64,000 bases of DNA from Haloplasma contractile SSD-17B (GCF_000215935.2 NZ_AFNU02000012.1:18207-82206), one strand, 5' to 3'; numbered from the stretch's first letter, positions 1 to 9,490 are shown. Made by a program: numbers and translations. The notes: a model not told the origin generated them from the sequence alone.

Positions 1-783
1 AAAATCGAAATCGAATTCGAAAAAATTAATGATAAGTGGATGCTTAAGGATAAAAGCACTTGCCTAATGAAATGTGATCACGAAACAATAGATCAAGGAA
101 TTATTAATTTAATCACACCACTCGAAGAAAAAACACAAGTTTGGTTAGATCAAACAATCGGACAAGTTACTAATGGTGAATTACTAATAAATGATCCTTT
201 TAAAGCAAGACTAGACAAACATAAAATTGTAACGCTATTGAATCAAATACAAATGGAAATATCAGGTGCTGATCTATCGCTAGTAGCTCTAGGGAACTAT
301 ATTAAAGGGTTTCCTAAGAATATTACAATGCGTGACGTAATATCAACTTATATTTACCCGAATACATTATGCGTACTAGAAGTGTCGGGAGCATCTTTAA
401 AGGAAGCACTTGAAAAGACATCAGAATATTTTACGGTACATAACGGTGAGATTAAAGTAAGTGACGCCTATCTGTACCCGAAACCTCAACATTATAATTA
501 TGATTTGTATGATGGAATAACATATACAATCGATTTAAATGAACCGGTTGGCAGACGAATTAAAGATTTAACCTATAAAAACCATTCCTTGGACATGGAC
601 CAAATGTATCAAGTCGTAATGAATAATTACCGTGCAAGTGGTGGCGGGGATTATACGATGTTTAAAGAAAGTAACCTAATTAAAGAGATTAATACTGATA
701 TGGTAGAAGTAATTACAAATTATATTAGGAAACATAAACAAATAGACGTTCCTGATATCAAAAATATTAACATCATCTATTAA
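1..783 (+). CDS. CpdB/YfkN-like 2',3'-cyclic-nucleotide phosphodiesterase / nucleotidase, C-terminal part (5' end outside window)
   Basis: The frame is open from base 1, so the gene begins left of the window and only about 260 C-terminal residues are seen. They match the 5'-nucleotidase C-terminal domain: an ITMRDVISTYIYPNTL stretch, a SGASLKEALE helix, and the substrate-loop motif NNYRASGGGDY near the end. The YNYDLYDGITYTIDL segment resembles the CpdB/YfkN branch more than plain UshA. In this family the N-terminal metallophosphatase half removes phosphate from extracellular nucleotides so that nucleosides can be imported. The metal-binding half is not in the window, so activity cannot be judged. 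It converges on a purine-riboswitch-controlled transporter operon. Confidence 0.85.
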   Translation, partial: KIEIEFEKINDKWMLKDKSTCLMKCDHETIDQGIINLITPLEEKTQVWLDQTIGQVTNGELLINDPFKARLDKHKIVTLLNQIQMEISGADLSLVALGNYIKGFPKNITMRDVISTYIYPNTLCVLEVSGASLKEALEKTSEYFTVHNGEIKVSDAYLYPKPQHYNYDLYDGITYTIDLNEPVGRRIKDLTYKNHSLDMDQMYQVVMNNYRASGGGDYTMFKESNLIKEINTDMVEVITNYIRKHKQIDVPDIKNINIIY

Positions 784-796
784 CTTTAGAGTAAAA

Positions 797-830
797 AAAG
801 AAGGATACTTTTAATCGGTATCCTTCTTTT
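797..830. terminator. Bidirectional terminator between convergent genes
   Basis: A perfect GAAGGATAC / GTATCCTTC stem is flanked by an A-run on the left and a T-run on the right. It can end both the nucleotidase gene (+) and the phn-type operon (-). Confidence 0.85.
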
Positions 831-872
831 TAATATATATATTTAATAAAGGAAGACTTAAAATTCAAAATA

Positions 873-1667
873 CTAAACTAATTTTTTACGTATATACGCA
901 GATGTATAGTCAATAATCGTTACTAGGATTATGATGCTTATTAAAATCATCCCTACTTCTTCCCAGTTTCGATTCATTTTTGCAAAGTAAATCATTGTTC
1001 CGATTCCACCTGCACCCACTAAACCTAAAATGGATGAGGCTCTGACATTTATTTCAAATCGATAGATTGCAAATGATATAAACTCTGGTAATACTTGAGG
1101 CATTATACCATAAAAGAAGATTTGAACTTTATTCGCTCCACTCGCCTCAAGTGACTCTAATACTTTCATATCAATTGATTCGATTATTTCAGCATACAGT
1201 TTTCCTAACATTCCAATTGAGTGTATAGATATAGCTAAAGCCCCTGCTAATGGTGTAGGTCCTACAGCAGCAACGAATAATATAGCTAATATTACATTTG
1301 GAAATGCTCTTATTGCAGCTAACAGCCATTTACCTAAAACTGCTGCGGTAGAGTTGGTAATGTTAACTGCACTTATAAATCCAAAAGGAATCGCCAAGAC
1401 AGCTGCTGTTAGAGAACCAGCGAATGCTATATAGAGTGTCTCTAATAATTTCGTTTTTATATCAGGTATTATCGTTGTATCTGGTTCAAAGAACCTTGGA
1501 ATAACATTTTTGAAGTTATTTATTGTCCATTCACTAAATACTCGATTCCAATTTATATCGATACTTAGATATGACCAACCATAGATTAAAATCAAGATGA
1601 TTAGAACCAGTATTTCAATAAGTAAAGATTTATTTTTATTTTTTTTAATTGGAAGGTTCGCGTTCAT
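873..1667 (-). CDS. phnE: ABC transporter permease, PhnE family (second permease of the operon)
   Basis: A 264-residue inner-membrane permease with about six hydrophobic helices. The EAA-type cytoplasmic loop (ESLEASGANKVQIFFYGIMP) and the RASSILGLVGAGGIG motif are typical of PhnE/BPD permeases. It is the last gene of the four-gene operon. Its ATG overlaps the stop of the preceding permease by one base, so translation is probably coupled. It would pair with the other PhnE-like protein to form the channel. The annotated family transports phosphonates, but the purine-class riboswitch upstream makes that substrate doubtful (inference). Confidence 0.85.
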   Translation of the reverse strand: MNANLPIKKNKNKSLLIEILVLIILILIYGWSYLSIDINWNRVFSEWTINNFKNVIPRFFEPDTTIIPDIKTKLLETLYIAFAGSLTAAVLAIPFGFISAVNITNSTAAVLGKWLLAAIRAFPNVILAILFVAAVGPTPLAGALAISIHSIGMLGKLYAEIIESIDMKVLESLEASGANKVQIFFYGIMPQVLPEFISFAIYRFEINVRASSILGLVGAGGIGTMIYFAKMNRNWEEVGMILISIIILVTIIDYTSAYIRKKLV

Positions 1668-2596
1668 TATACCAATGCCCTCCTTATTCTATTACTAATA
1701 ACATCTAGTAATATAACTACAACGAATATAACGATTACAATCATCATTACGTCCGGATATTGGAACCATTTCAAACGTTCATTTAACAATTGACCAATTC
1801 CTCCTGCACCAACAAGTCCTAGAATAATTGATGCACGGACATTGATTTCGAATACGTATAGAGCATACGATACAAAGTTTGGCAAGACTTGTGGAATAAC
1901 AGCATACCAAATTGTCTGAATCTTATTAGCACCCGATGCATAAATAGCGTCAATCGGATTCATATCAATTGTTTCTATGCTTTCACTTAATAATTTAGCT
2001 AATATACCAAAAGAAAAAATAGTCAATGCGATGATTCCTGAAAATGCTCCGATACCGAACAATGCGACGAATACTACGGCTAGGATAATATCAGGAATAG
2101 TTCTTACAATATTCAAAAGGAATTTAATTGACCTATTTAAGTATTTATTAGTTGTCACGTTTGCCGCACCAAGTACACTAAATGGAATTACAGCTATTGC
2201 TGCAAAGGTTGTAGCAATAATCGCCATTTGAAGCGTCTCAGCAAGTTTAGGCCAGACTTTTTCAACATAATTTAGATTTGGTGGCATAAATTTACCAAAC
2301 ACCCTAGCCATGTCATTAAGTATATTAGTATCAAGGGTAGGTATATTAATATAAAAAGGCAGTGCCTCAATATCAATTTGAACATCTGTTATTAAATCTG
2401 ATAACCCTGTCTCAATAATACTAATTAAATAAAAGATAGCAACGACTAAAAAAGATACTAAAATCACTAACTTTTTCCCCGGAGAATTAACACCTCTAGG
2501 AACTCCATCTGATGTAAACTCAAAAAATTTATACGGCTCTGACTCTTTAATGTTATCTTTTATTAACTTTACTTTATCATTTATTTTGCTCATCAT
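1667..2596 (-). CDS. phnE: ABC transporter permease, PhnE family (first permease)
   Basis: A 309-residue permease. It has a cytoplasmic N-terminus of about 40 residues, a first helix near residues 43-65, then a core with the EAA loop (DAIYASGANKIQTIWYAVIP) and RASIILGLVGAGGIGQ. It is clearly paralogous to the downstream permease, as in other phnDCEE operons with two PhnE copies. The start lies inside the end of the ATPase gene (20-base overlap), with a GGGGGAATAG ribosome binding site just upstream. Confidence 0.87.
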   Translation of the reverse strand: MMSKINDKVKLIKDNIKESEPYKFFEFTSDGVPRGVNSPGKKLVILVSFLVVAIFYLISIIETGLSDLITDVQIDIEALPFYINIPTLDTNILNDMARVFGKFMPPNLNYVEKVWPKLAETLQMAIIATTFAAIAVIPFSVLGAANVTTNKYLNRSIKFLLNIVRTIPDIILAVVFVALFGIGAFSGIIALTIFSFGILAKLLSESIETIDMNPIDAIYASGANKIQTIWYAVIPQVLPNFVSYALYVFEINVRASIILGLVGAGGIGQLLNERLKWFQYPDVMMIVIVIFVVVILLDVISNRIRRALV

Positions 2597-3362
2597 CTAT
2601 TCCCCCACGAATGTCTTCCGCACGAATAGAACGACCATAAATCTCTTCAAATGTTGCTTCTGTTACATTTTTAGCAGAGCCATCAAACACAACTTTTCCA
2701 TCTCTCATACCAATGATTCGATCTGCATATTCCATCGCCATATCAATAAAATGCAGATTAACAATTGTTGTAATATGATCTTCACGGTTAATCTTCTTTA
2801 AATCTTTCATAACTTGATGTGAAGTCGGTGGATCTAAACTAGCAACCGGTTCATCTGCTAGTATAATATTAGGTTTTTGCGATAAAACTCTTGCAATACT
2901 GACACGCTGTTGTTGTCCACCACTTAATTGGTCGGCTCTTATATAAATTTTGTCTTCAATACCCAAACGTTGTAAACTTTCATAGGCTAATTTACGGTCT
3001 TCTTTTGAGAATCGATTTAAAATACTTTTTATCGTACTCGTATAAGCTAAACGACCTGCTAGTACATTCTTAATAACAGTAGATCGCTTAACAAGATTAT
3101 AGTCCTGAAAAATCATACCTATTTTCTTTCTTAAACCACGTAACTTCTTGTTTTTTAGACTTAAAATATCTTGACCTTCAATTAATAACTCTCCATCTGT
3201 AGGTGTTACTATACGATTCATACTTCTTATTAATGTAGATTTCCCCGCGCCTGAAAGACCTACAACAACCACAAACTCACCCTTATTAATTTTTAAATCT
3301 ACGTTCTTAAGCGCTTCTACACCATTGGGATACGTAAGTGATACATTTTTAAACTCAATCAT
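2577..3362 (-). CDS. phnC: ABC transporter ATP-binding protein, PhnC family
   Basis: The 261-residue ATPase energises the importer. All motifs are present: Walker A GLSGAGKST (about residues 35-43), Q-loop in MIFQDYN, signature LSGGQQQRVSIARVL, Walker B IILADEPVASLDP, and the H-loop in VNLHFIDMA. The LRGLRKKIGMIFQDYNLV stretch is typical of PhnC. It ends in TGA, which shows TGA is a stop in this organism. The gene lies between the binding protein and the two permeases and overlaps the first permease. Confidence 0.9.
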   Translation of the reverse strand: MIEFKNVSLTYPNGVEALKNVDLKINKGEFVVVVGLSGAGKSTLIRSMNRIVTPTDGELLIEGQDILSLKNKKLRGLRKKIGMIFQDYNLVKRSTVIKNVLAGRLAYTSTIKSILNRFSKEDRKLAYESLQRLGIEDKIYIRADQLSGGQQQRVSIARVLSQKPNIILADEPVASLDPPTSHQVMKDLKKINREDHITTIVNLHFIDMAMEYADRIIGMRDGKVVFDGSAKNVTEATFEEIYGRSIRAEDIRGGIDDEQNK

Positions 3363-3447
3363 ATCATGTATGCCTCCTTAAATTTGCTGTATCTAATAAG
3401 AAATAAGGGAGAAGGTTATTCTCCCTATAAATCTATTTATCTTTAAA

Positions 3448-4365
3448 TTAATTACCTAAATTAATAGAATCTTTAAATTTATTATAAGTGCTTCTTACAA
3501 CATCATATTCACTGTCTTCTGCTAAGGCAATTGCATCCCAGCTATATACATCTTTCATAATTGCTAACATGTCTTCGTTAGCATTAAATCCATAGAATGC
3601 TTCTCTAATTTCTTGAACCAATTCATCATCTAATTCCTTTGTAACCGATATTGTATCGTTTGGAATAGGATCCGTGTATCCAATTACTTTTGTATCAGTC
3701 ATGATATTAGGATAATCTTCTGAAACAAGAACACGTGCATCATCAAATGTAGTGGCAACATCTGCATTACCTTCCATTACAGCGATGATTGAATTATCAT
3801 GAGAACCAGATTCTACTGTATCTGAGAAGAAATCAGTTGTAGGGTCCGTCACATCACTATATAAGTCTATAATTTGAGATGCAGGGAATAAAAATCCACT
3901 TGTAGACGTTGCATCTCCATATGCCCATACTTTACCTCTTAAATCATCCATCGTATCTATTCCTGAGTCAGTTCTTACAAGGTATTGACCAACATATGAA
4001 CCACTTCCGTAACGTTCTGATTTTAAGATTACTTCAACACCATATTCTTCATTAGCTACTACATATGCAAATGAAGGAACAAATCCAATTTGTACTTCAT
4101 TTGTACCCATTGCCTCAACTAATGCATTGTAGTTAGTCATTACTCTACCTTCAACTTCAATATCTAAACGCTGAGATAATAGTTCTGCTAATGGTTCAAC
4201 TGTATCTGCAATTGTGTCTGAGTTTGATGATGGAACAAATCCCATTACTAACTTTTCTGGTCTGTTATCATCCGCCCCTGTATTTGCATCATCCTTCTTT
4301 GATGTACATGCCCCTAATCCTAATGCAAGAACTGTTACTAAAAGTACACTAAATAATTTTTTCAT
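3448..4365 (-). CDS. phnD: PhnD-type substrate-binding lipoprotein
   Basis: A 305-residue precursor. It has a signal peptide and a lipobox (LALGLGAC) with the lipidated Cys at about residue 20, so it is tethered outside the membrane. The mature part has the PhnD-like fold markers LVMGFVPSSNSDTIADTVEP and SGSYVGQYLVRTDSGIDTM. It captures the ligand and delivers it to the permease. It is the first gene of the operon, with an AGGAGGACAAAAA ribosome binding site and a leader of more than 300 bases holding a guanine-class riboswitch. Phosphonate/phosphite is the family default; a purine-linked ligand is an inference from the leader. Confidence 0.88.
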   Translation of the reverse strand: MKKLFSVLLVTVLALGLGACTSKKDDANTGADDNRPEKLVMGFVPSSNSDTIADTVEPLAELLSQRLDIEVEGRVMTNYNALVEAMGTNEVQIGFVPSFAYVVANEEYGVEVILKSERYGSGSYVGQYLVRTDSGIDTMDDLRGKVWAYGDATSTSGFLFPASQIIDLYSDVTDPTTDFFSDTVESGSHDNSIIAVMEGNADVATTFDDARVLVSEDYPNIMTDTKVIGYTDPIPNDTISVTKELDDELVQEIREAFYGFNANEDMLAIMKDVYSWDAIALAEDSEYDVVRSTYNKFKDSINLGN

Positions 4366-4593
4366 TTTTTGTCCTCCTCATATTTTTTAAAAAATAACCT
4401 GACATACATATTTTGACATATTTAATACAATAAAACAACATTTTCTGAGCTTTTTTACCATACTTTTACATTACTTTAATATTAGATTTGTATATCGAAT
4501 ACTGCTTAATGCAATCTAACTGTATACCCTCTTATTACGATCATTTATAAATTGATTTGTTTATACACTTTTACTCCTCAATTACAAATAATA

Positions 4594-4736
4594 ATAAAAA
4601 AAGAGCACCCGGAAGGAATGCTCTACTAAAAACCTGACTAAAAATGAATATGAAGGTTCCATATCCACATTCGTAGTCCTAAAATTTACGGTTTTAGGGT
4701 AGAGACTTTCGATCCTTATCATCGACGATATACGAA
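4594..4736 (-). promoter_or_regulatory. Guanine-class purine riboswitch with terminator, leader of the phnDCEE operon
   Basis: On the minus strand the aptamer is bases 4736-4670. P1 is ATTCGTA/TACGAAT. P2 is TCGAT/ATCGA closed by a GATAAGG loop. The invariant GTCTCTACC junction is followed by P3 CCTAAAA / TTTTAGG with the CCGTAAA loop, then GGACTACGAA. The C in GACTAC (position 74 in the usual numbering) is the guanine/hypoxanthine specificity base; adenine switches have U. Downstream is a terminator, AGAGCA...TGCTCT plus seven T (4624-4594). GAATG at the 3' edge of P1 can pair with CATTC in the terminator arm, a possible antiterminator. This predicts an OFF switch with purine. Confidence 0.88.
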
Positions 4737-5015
4737 TATTAACGATATTTAATTGTTGTCACTTCTTAATCAACTAATATTAAAAGTAATCGTCTATATA
4801 ATAACATGAAATGACAAAAAAGCACAATACATTATTAAAAAAATTTCTTAAAAATGAATTTGACTATTAATGCTAAGGTAAGAAAGATGTTTAATAAATA
4901 AGTAACAAGTTTTATAGTTAGTCTGAAAACAACTAACTCCTATGTAACATCTATTAAGGACGACCTGAATCATACTAACTTATTGAGTGAAATACTGGTA
5001 AGTATCTATGAATAC

Positions 5016-5052
5016 AAAAATAGAATTTGCACTCGATATAGCACAAATTCTA
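5016..5052 (-). terminator. Terminator after the 272-residue membrane protein gene
   Basis: AGAATTTG / CAAATTCT stem followed by ATTTTTG on the minus strand. It separates the gene at 5072-5890 from the riboswitch leader. The stretch 4737-5015 shows nothing else recognisable. Confidence 0.75.
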
Positions 5053-5071
5053 AATTATTTGATTATAGATT

Positions 5072-5890
5072 TTACATAAACCCTTGCAGAAACGCATCAT
5101 AATCATCTGAGTATAGCGTATACGTCTTTCCGTCTTTAAAACAGTATAATTCCAATTCTTTTACTGATACACTTTCTATTCGATAAGCATTAAATCGGTC
5201 ACTAAAGTTATCCACATTTTTCAAGCCAATAGATTCCCAATCCCCACCAGTAAAATAATAGTAGTCTTTTCCTTCCTCTATGTGAGTCGGTAATGATGAA
5301 TATAATGTAGAATTGTTTGGATTTAAATCATTCAATTTGACTTGAAAATAATGTCCATCATCATTGGACCAGTAAACATCTAGTATAAAGACATCTCGAT
5401 CCACCGTTTCTAGGTAGCCTGACAAATCAAAGTTTTGAGACTTTTCATCAAAAGTTGATAGTTTATAAAATGCATTTCTCATCTTAAGATGATTTTCATT
5501 TACATAACTGTTTTCTATTATATATACATTTCCCATAATCATCTCATAATCTTCTTGGATTCCCTTTAAATTCTTATAATCCTTTGGCAAATACTCAATA
5601 TAGTCTCCTATAGTATTCATATTGTCTTTGTCAAAATCGAGTAACATTTCCTGTATTTGATTGTACTTTTCACTATATTGCTGCTGTTTATACAGATTAA
5701 TTCCTAATGTGACTGACGGTAACCCAATAATAAGTGTAAATGCCATTACTAAAATCCTTCTATACATTTTCCTATACAGCACTTTAAAGTTTCTAGGTGC
5801 TACCATTATAAAAATAACCGTCGGTATTAAAATACATACCCCTAATACATAACCTAAAGATCCTTCCATCGCATCAATAATCCCAAACAT
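5072..5890 (-). CDS. Membrane-anchored protein of unknown function
   Basis: A 272-residue protein I do not recognise. Two hydrophobic helices (about residues 13-31 and 45-66) are joined by a short basic loop (RNFKVLYRKMYRR). About 200 mostly polar residues follow, which probably form one extracytoplasmic or cytoplasmic domain rich in Tyr and Asp. No catalytic motif stands out. It is monocistronic, with its own terminator downstream. Confidence 0.7.
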   Translation of the reverse strand: MFGIIDAMEGSLGYVLGVCILIPTVIFIMVAPRNFKVLYRKMYRRILVMAFTLIIGLPSVTLGINLYKQQQYSEKYNQIQEMLLDFDKDNMNTIGDYIEYLPKDYKNLKGIQEDYEMIMGNVYIIENSYVNENHLKMRNAFYKLSTFDEKSQNFDLSGYLETVDRDVFILDVYWSNDDGHYFQVKLNDLNPNNSTLYSSLPTHIEEGKDYYYFTGGDWESIGLKNVDNFSDRFNAYRIESVSVKELELYCFKDGKTYTLYSDDYDAFLQGFM

Positions 5891-6334
5891 AAACTCACTC
5901 CCTTTAGTTTCTTTACTATATTTATACGAACCAAATTAATAATCATGCTTAATTTACATAAAGCATGATGGATCTGTTCGATACCTTTCTCTAAATACTT
6001 AGAAAAATCATATTTTCATATTTTTATCGATCACTTCTAAATCATAATATAAAGACTCAATGGTCTGAGTATTGATCACACTATTTAATTTATATTCTTT
6101 TAAAGATTTTATAAGTTCATGATATCGTCTAAAGATGCGCATCATTACTCTTATATACCATTTTTTACCATAGTAACTTTTTTCCTATTATACTAAATAT
6201 TAATTAGTTAAGCAAATTAAGTTGTCTAAAGGTTTAAGTATAGTCTTCTGTAGTTCGCTAACAGGATTGGCTCTAGTACTAGATTATAGTAATAAGAAAC
6301 TAAATATAAATGATGAACTATAATTTGGCATAAT
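5891..6334. other. Gene-poor stretch with one possible short ORF
   Basis: About 440 bases between two minus-strand genes. The only coding-like signal is the 45-codon frame at 6008-6145 (listed separately). The remainder is AT-rich with no clear promoter, operator or RNA structure. Confidence 0.5.
6008..6145 (-). CDS. Possible 45-residue protein or gene remnant
   Basis: An ATG-ATG start opens a 45-codon frame, MMRIFRRYHELIKSLKEYKL and onward, ending in TGA. The composition (charged amphipathic helix, balanced Lys/Glu) looks protein-like. The same frame stays open about 14 codons upstream to a TAG without another ATG, which could mean a truncated remnant. The ribosome binding site is weak. Function unknown. 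Confidence 0.25.
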   Translation of the reverse strand: MMRIFRRYHELIKSLKEYKLNSVINTQTIESLYYDLEVIDKNMKI

Positions 6335-6374
6335 AAAAACAGTGAACTCCTAACAGATGAGAAGCTCACTGCTT
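6334..6374 (-). terminator. Terminator of the NhaC-type antiporter gene
   Basis: Minus-strand stem CAGTGA / TCACTG with an inner CT/AG pair, followed by TTTTTATT, a few bases past the stop codon. Confidence 0.8.
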
Positions 6375-6379
6375 TTTAG

Positions 6380-7873
6380 TTAATCCTTTTTCATGAATCG
6401 AACAAAGATAAATAGGACGATTGCCATCACAATATAAGCTAGTAGTAACATTTCAGATAGACCATAGACGAGATATCCGATAGAAGCGATTCCCGCTGTA
6501 ATAAGCGCATATGGTACTTGTGAGATGAAGTGTGCTTGTAAGGTTGACCTTGCTCCTGTAGCTGACAAGACTGTCGTATCTGAAACCGGTGAACAGTGAT
6601 CTCCAAATACCGCTCCACCTAGAACGGCTGCAATCATAGCAGGCATTAATGCAGGATTCGTAGACACGGCTATTGGAACTGCAATTGGTAACAGTATACC
6701 GAATGATCCCCAGCTTGTCCCAGTAGCAAACGCCATTCCTCCTGCAATTAAGAATAGGATTAAAGGAAGAATGAATGCTGATAGGTTGGTACCTGATATA
6801 TAAGCAGCTATTAGCTCACCAGTTCCAAGGTCTTGTATTGCACCTGATACCATCCATGCAAGTACCAAAATTGCTACTGCTGATTTAAACATGGCATACA
6901 TCCCTTTAGTACTGACTTCTAATATGGAATTTCCTTTAACATGAGGGTCTGTAAGTGCGAAGATGACGGCAGTAATAAGTGCTGCTAGTCCACCAAAGAG
7001 TAATGGCACGGTGATTATTTGATCCATAACTAGTGATAGGTCAAAATTAGCTTGAAAGAGCATTATAAAGAATGTCACAATGATTAAAACGAGAATCGGT
7101 ACAATAAGTGTCCACTGAGTTGCTTGTTTACCTTGGATTTCTTCTTCTGTTTCCAATTCAGCGTTCAACTTTGAAGAGTCATCACCCCTAATTGATTCAT
7201 GCTCATAGGTTTTCATTGCACCAATGTTGATTTTATAGCGAATAACAAGGTAAACCATTATAATTGCAACGATTGGATAGAATTGATAAGGGACTGCTGC
7301 TAAGAATCCAGAAAATCCAGTATGTGTTTCATATCCTGCAGTATCAAAAAGGTCGCCCATTATCCCAATGATGTATGCTCCCCACGTTGAAAGTGGCATT
7401 AAAATAACAACTGGTGCACTTGTAGAGTCAATAATATAGGCAAGTTTTGCTCGGGAAATGTTATACTTGTCTGTGATAGGTTTCGACACTTCACCAATCA
7501 CTAGTGCGTTAAAGTAGTCATCAATACAAATGACAATTCCCAAAATCCAAGCTACGATTTGAGCTGCTACACGGTTTTTTACTTTAGATACCGCCCACTC
7601 AGCAAATGCATGAACACCACCTGTAAGTGTTAAAATAGATGTTATTCCACCAATAATCACAACAAATCCTAAAATAGGCAAGTACCAATCATAACTTGTA
7701 ATAATTGCAAAAAAACTATTCCAGATGTAGGTTAGCGCTACTACTATATTATAATCTGCATAGATAAACGAAGCTAGAATGATTCCTACTCCTAATGAGA
7801 GTAGAACCTTTCTTGTCAGCAAAACTAATAGAATCATAACGAACGCCGGAAATAATGCTATAAATAACTCCAT
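6380..7873 (-). CDS. nhaC: Na+/H+ antiporter, NhaC family
   Basis: A 497-residue integral membrane protein with about 12 hydrophobic helices. Two family signatures are clear: FATGTSWGSFGILLPIAVP (about residues 384-402) and FGDHCSPVSDTTVLSATGA (about residues 424-442). NhaC-family proteins exchange cytoplasmic Na+ or an organic anion for external H+ and support growth at high salt or pH; related MleN proteins exchange malate for lactate, so the substrate is not certain. The hydrophilic stretch near residues 228-247 is the central cytoplasmic loop. It is monocistronic. Confidence 0.88.
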   Translation of the reverse strand: MELFIALFPAFVMILLVLLTRKVLLSLGVGIILASFIYADYNIVVALTYIWNSFFAIITSYDWYLPILGFVVIIGGITSILTLTGGVHAFAEWAVSKVKNRVAAQIVAWILGIVICIDDYFNALVIGEVSKPITDKYNISRAKLAYIIDSTSAPVVILMPLSTWGAYIIGIMGDLFDTAGYETHTGFSGFLAAVPYQFYPIVAIIMVYLVIRYKINIGAMKTYEHESIRGDDSSKLNAELETEEEIQGKQATQWTLIVPILVLIIVTFFIMLFQANFDLSLVMDQIITVPLLFGGLAALITAVIFALTDPHVKGNSILEVSTKGMYAMFKSAVAILVLAWMVSGAIQDLGTGELIAAYISGTNLSAFILPLILFLIAGGMAFATGTSWGSFGILLPIAVPIAVSTNPALMPAMIAAVLGGAVFGDHCSPVSDTTVLSATGARSTLQAHFISQVPYALITAGIASIGYLVYGLSEMLLLAYIVMAIVLFIFVRFMKKD

Positions 7874-8111
7874 ATATAACTTCCTTTCGTATTTTTTGAT
7901 AATTAATAATTATCACTACTTGTTTAAGCTAAACTCTGAACGTAAATAGTCCTCTATTCTATACTTCTTAGTATCTTCAATTTTTTAGTTTAAATTAAGC
8001 GTTTGTGTAAGAATTATAATCAATAACTTTATATAATTATTAATTGTCTAAAGGTTTAAGGAGCAATTTATTGTAAATGTCTATTTCAGTAAGATAAGTT
8101 CATACAACACT

Positions 8112-8147
8112 AAAAGGCCTTAGATGATCTACAATTAAAGGCCTTTT
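8112..8147 (-). terminator. Terminator of the acidic lipoprotein gene
   Basis: A perfect AAAAGGCCTT / AAGGCCTTTT stem lying in the 359-base gap between two minus-strand genes. The rest of this gap shows no further feature. Confidence 0.75.
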
Positions 8148-8232
8148 CTGTTATACTCCATTATTAGTTAAGCTCTTTTATCGGTTGTTAACCGGAGAAT
8201 AAAGGTATTGTTGTTTTTTCTAATTTTTTAAT

Positions 8233-9177
8233 CTATCTTCGTTCATCGCCCTCAATTTCTATTTCCTTTGTCATCCCTTGCTCTTTAATTTCATAGTGAT
8301 AGGTAACATTTCCATCCTCATCAGTTACTTCTGTTATCGTTGCTTCACCTTCTAGTTCATTGACTTCATATTCTAATTTATAAATTGTCTGATCATCCTG
8401 GATCGCCTTTTTCAACTCATAACTGCTTTCATAGTCGTTATCAGTTAACTCAATCTCAATCTCAGTCTCATCACCTTCTTGTTCAATCTCTAGTTCTACT
8501 ACCTTTTCTACTCCATTAATCTCAGTTTCAATTGCAAAATACTGTTCATCCTCTTCCCTCGCAATTTCGACATACACATAATTTCCTGTATCATCAATCG
8601 TTTCAAACCACATTTCGGATTCGCCATTCACTCGTTCTTTCTCACCATCAATGACGTACTCAATCCCATCGATCACCATTATTCCTGAAAGTATAAATTC
8701 TTCTTCCTCTAGGTTAGGGGTATCTTCATCTTCTTCCGTAGCCGATTCTAACGAATAGAAAATTGTATAGTAGTTATCTGCTATTTTATATGTCAGTTCT
8801 TGTTCATATTCTTTATGTGTTGTAGAAATGTTCTCTTCAATTTCTATCGCTGTATTTACTCCTTCATCGATAAATGGTTTTAACTTATTAAAGTAGAAAT
8901 TAACTTCCTCTAACTGACGCTCTATATTTAGAGAGTTCTCATCATCCGTTCCTGTAGAACTTAATACACGATAATTAATTTCATCTTGGTTTCTTGCTGA
9001 TGCGTTCAGTTCGTGATTACCCGTTGTTGTTGCGAGCAACTCGCTTGCTAAATAAGTTGATATTGCTAACGTTTGATTCGTAGTTAATTGAGCGTTTGTA
9101 TCAGTCGTTGGTTTAGCACATCCGATTAAGGTAAGCACTACTATTAATACTATAGATAATGCAACTACTTTTTTCAT
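8233..9177 (-). CDS. Acidic lipoprotein of unknown function
   Basis: A 314-residue precursor. The signal peptide MKKVVALSIVLIVVLTLIGC ends in a lipobox (LIGC), so the mature protein is anchored outside. The mature part is very acidic (many Glu/Asp), with alternating beta-type segments such as EYVIDGEKERVNG and YVEIAREEDEQYF, which suggest a repeated beta fold. I do not recognise a family. It starts at an ATG behind a purine-rich site. No functional neighbour is evident. Confidence 0.7.
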   Translation of the reverse strand: MKKVVALSIVLIVVLTLIGCAKPTTDTNAQLTTNQTLAISTYLASELLATTTGNHELNASARNQDEINYRVLSSTGTDDENSLNIERQLEEVNFYFNKLKPFIDEGVNTAIEIEENISTTHKEYEQELTYKIADNYYTIFYSLESATEEDEDTPNLEEEEFILSGIMVIDGIEYVIDGEKERVNGESEMWFETIDDTGNYVYVEIAREEDEQYFAIETEINGVEKVVELEIEQEGDETEIEIELTDNDYESSYELKKAIQDDQTIYKLEYEVNELEGEATITEVTDEDGNVTYHYEIKEQGMTKEIEIEGDERR

Positions 9178-9335
9178 AACCTGTCTCCTTCTTCTAATAA
9201 ATATTTGTCGGTTAATTCTCGCTTTTCTGTAATATTATTAGTATGCTAACATCCATTTGATTTTATTAACTTAACTAATTAAATACTAGTCATTCAATGT
9301 GGATCAATCTAATTGTTTATAATTATTTTAAATAT

Positions 9336-9374
9336 AAAAAAAGATAGTCCTGAATACATCCAGAACCATCCTTT
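9336..9374 (-). terminator. Imperfect terminator-like hairpin upstream of the lipoprotein gene
   Basis: On the minus strand an imperfect stem (CTG/CAG core extended by GT/AC and GAT/ATC) is followed by seven T. It may be a second terminator for the repeat-protein gene upstream, or an attenuator in the lipoprotein leader. Confidence 0.5.
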
Positions 9375-9434
9375 TGTTGCAAGCTAATATTTAAATTGGA
9401 TCGGTTAAAAACAAAAATTGGATCGAAAGTAATT

Positions 9435-9480
9435 AAAAAAACACAATAAAATTCCATACAGTGCAGTTTAATGTGTTTTT
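9435..9480 (-). terminator. Terminator of the BspA-like repeat protein gene
   Basis: AAAACACA / TGTGTTTT stem with a long loop, followed by a T-run on the minus strand just past the stop codon. Confidence 0.7.
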
Positions 9481-9490
9481 TATAAATTCT

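Noticed and set aside
2577..2600. Mycoplasma-type code with TGA as Trp
   Set aside because: Several genes end in TGA at the expected family length, and Trp is encoded by TGG throughout.
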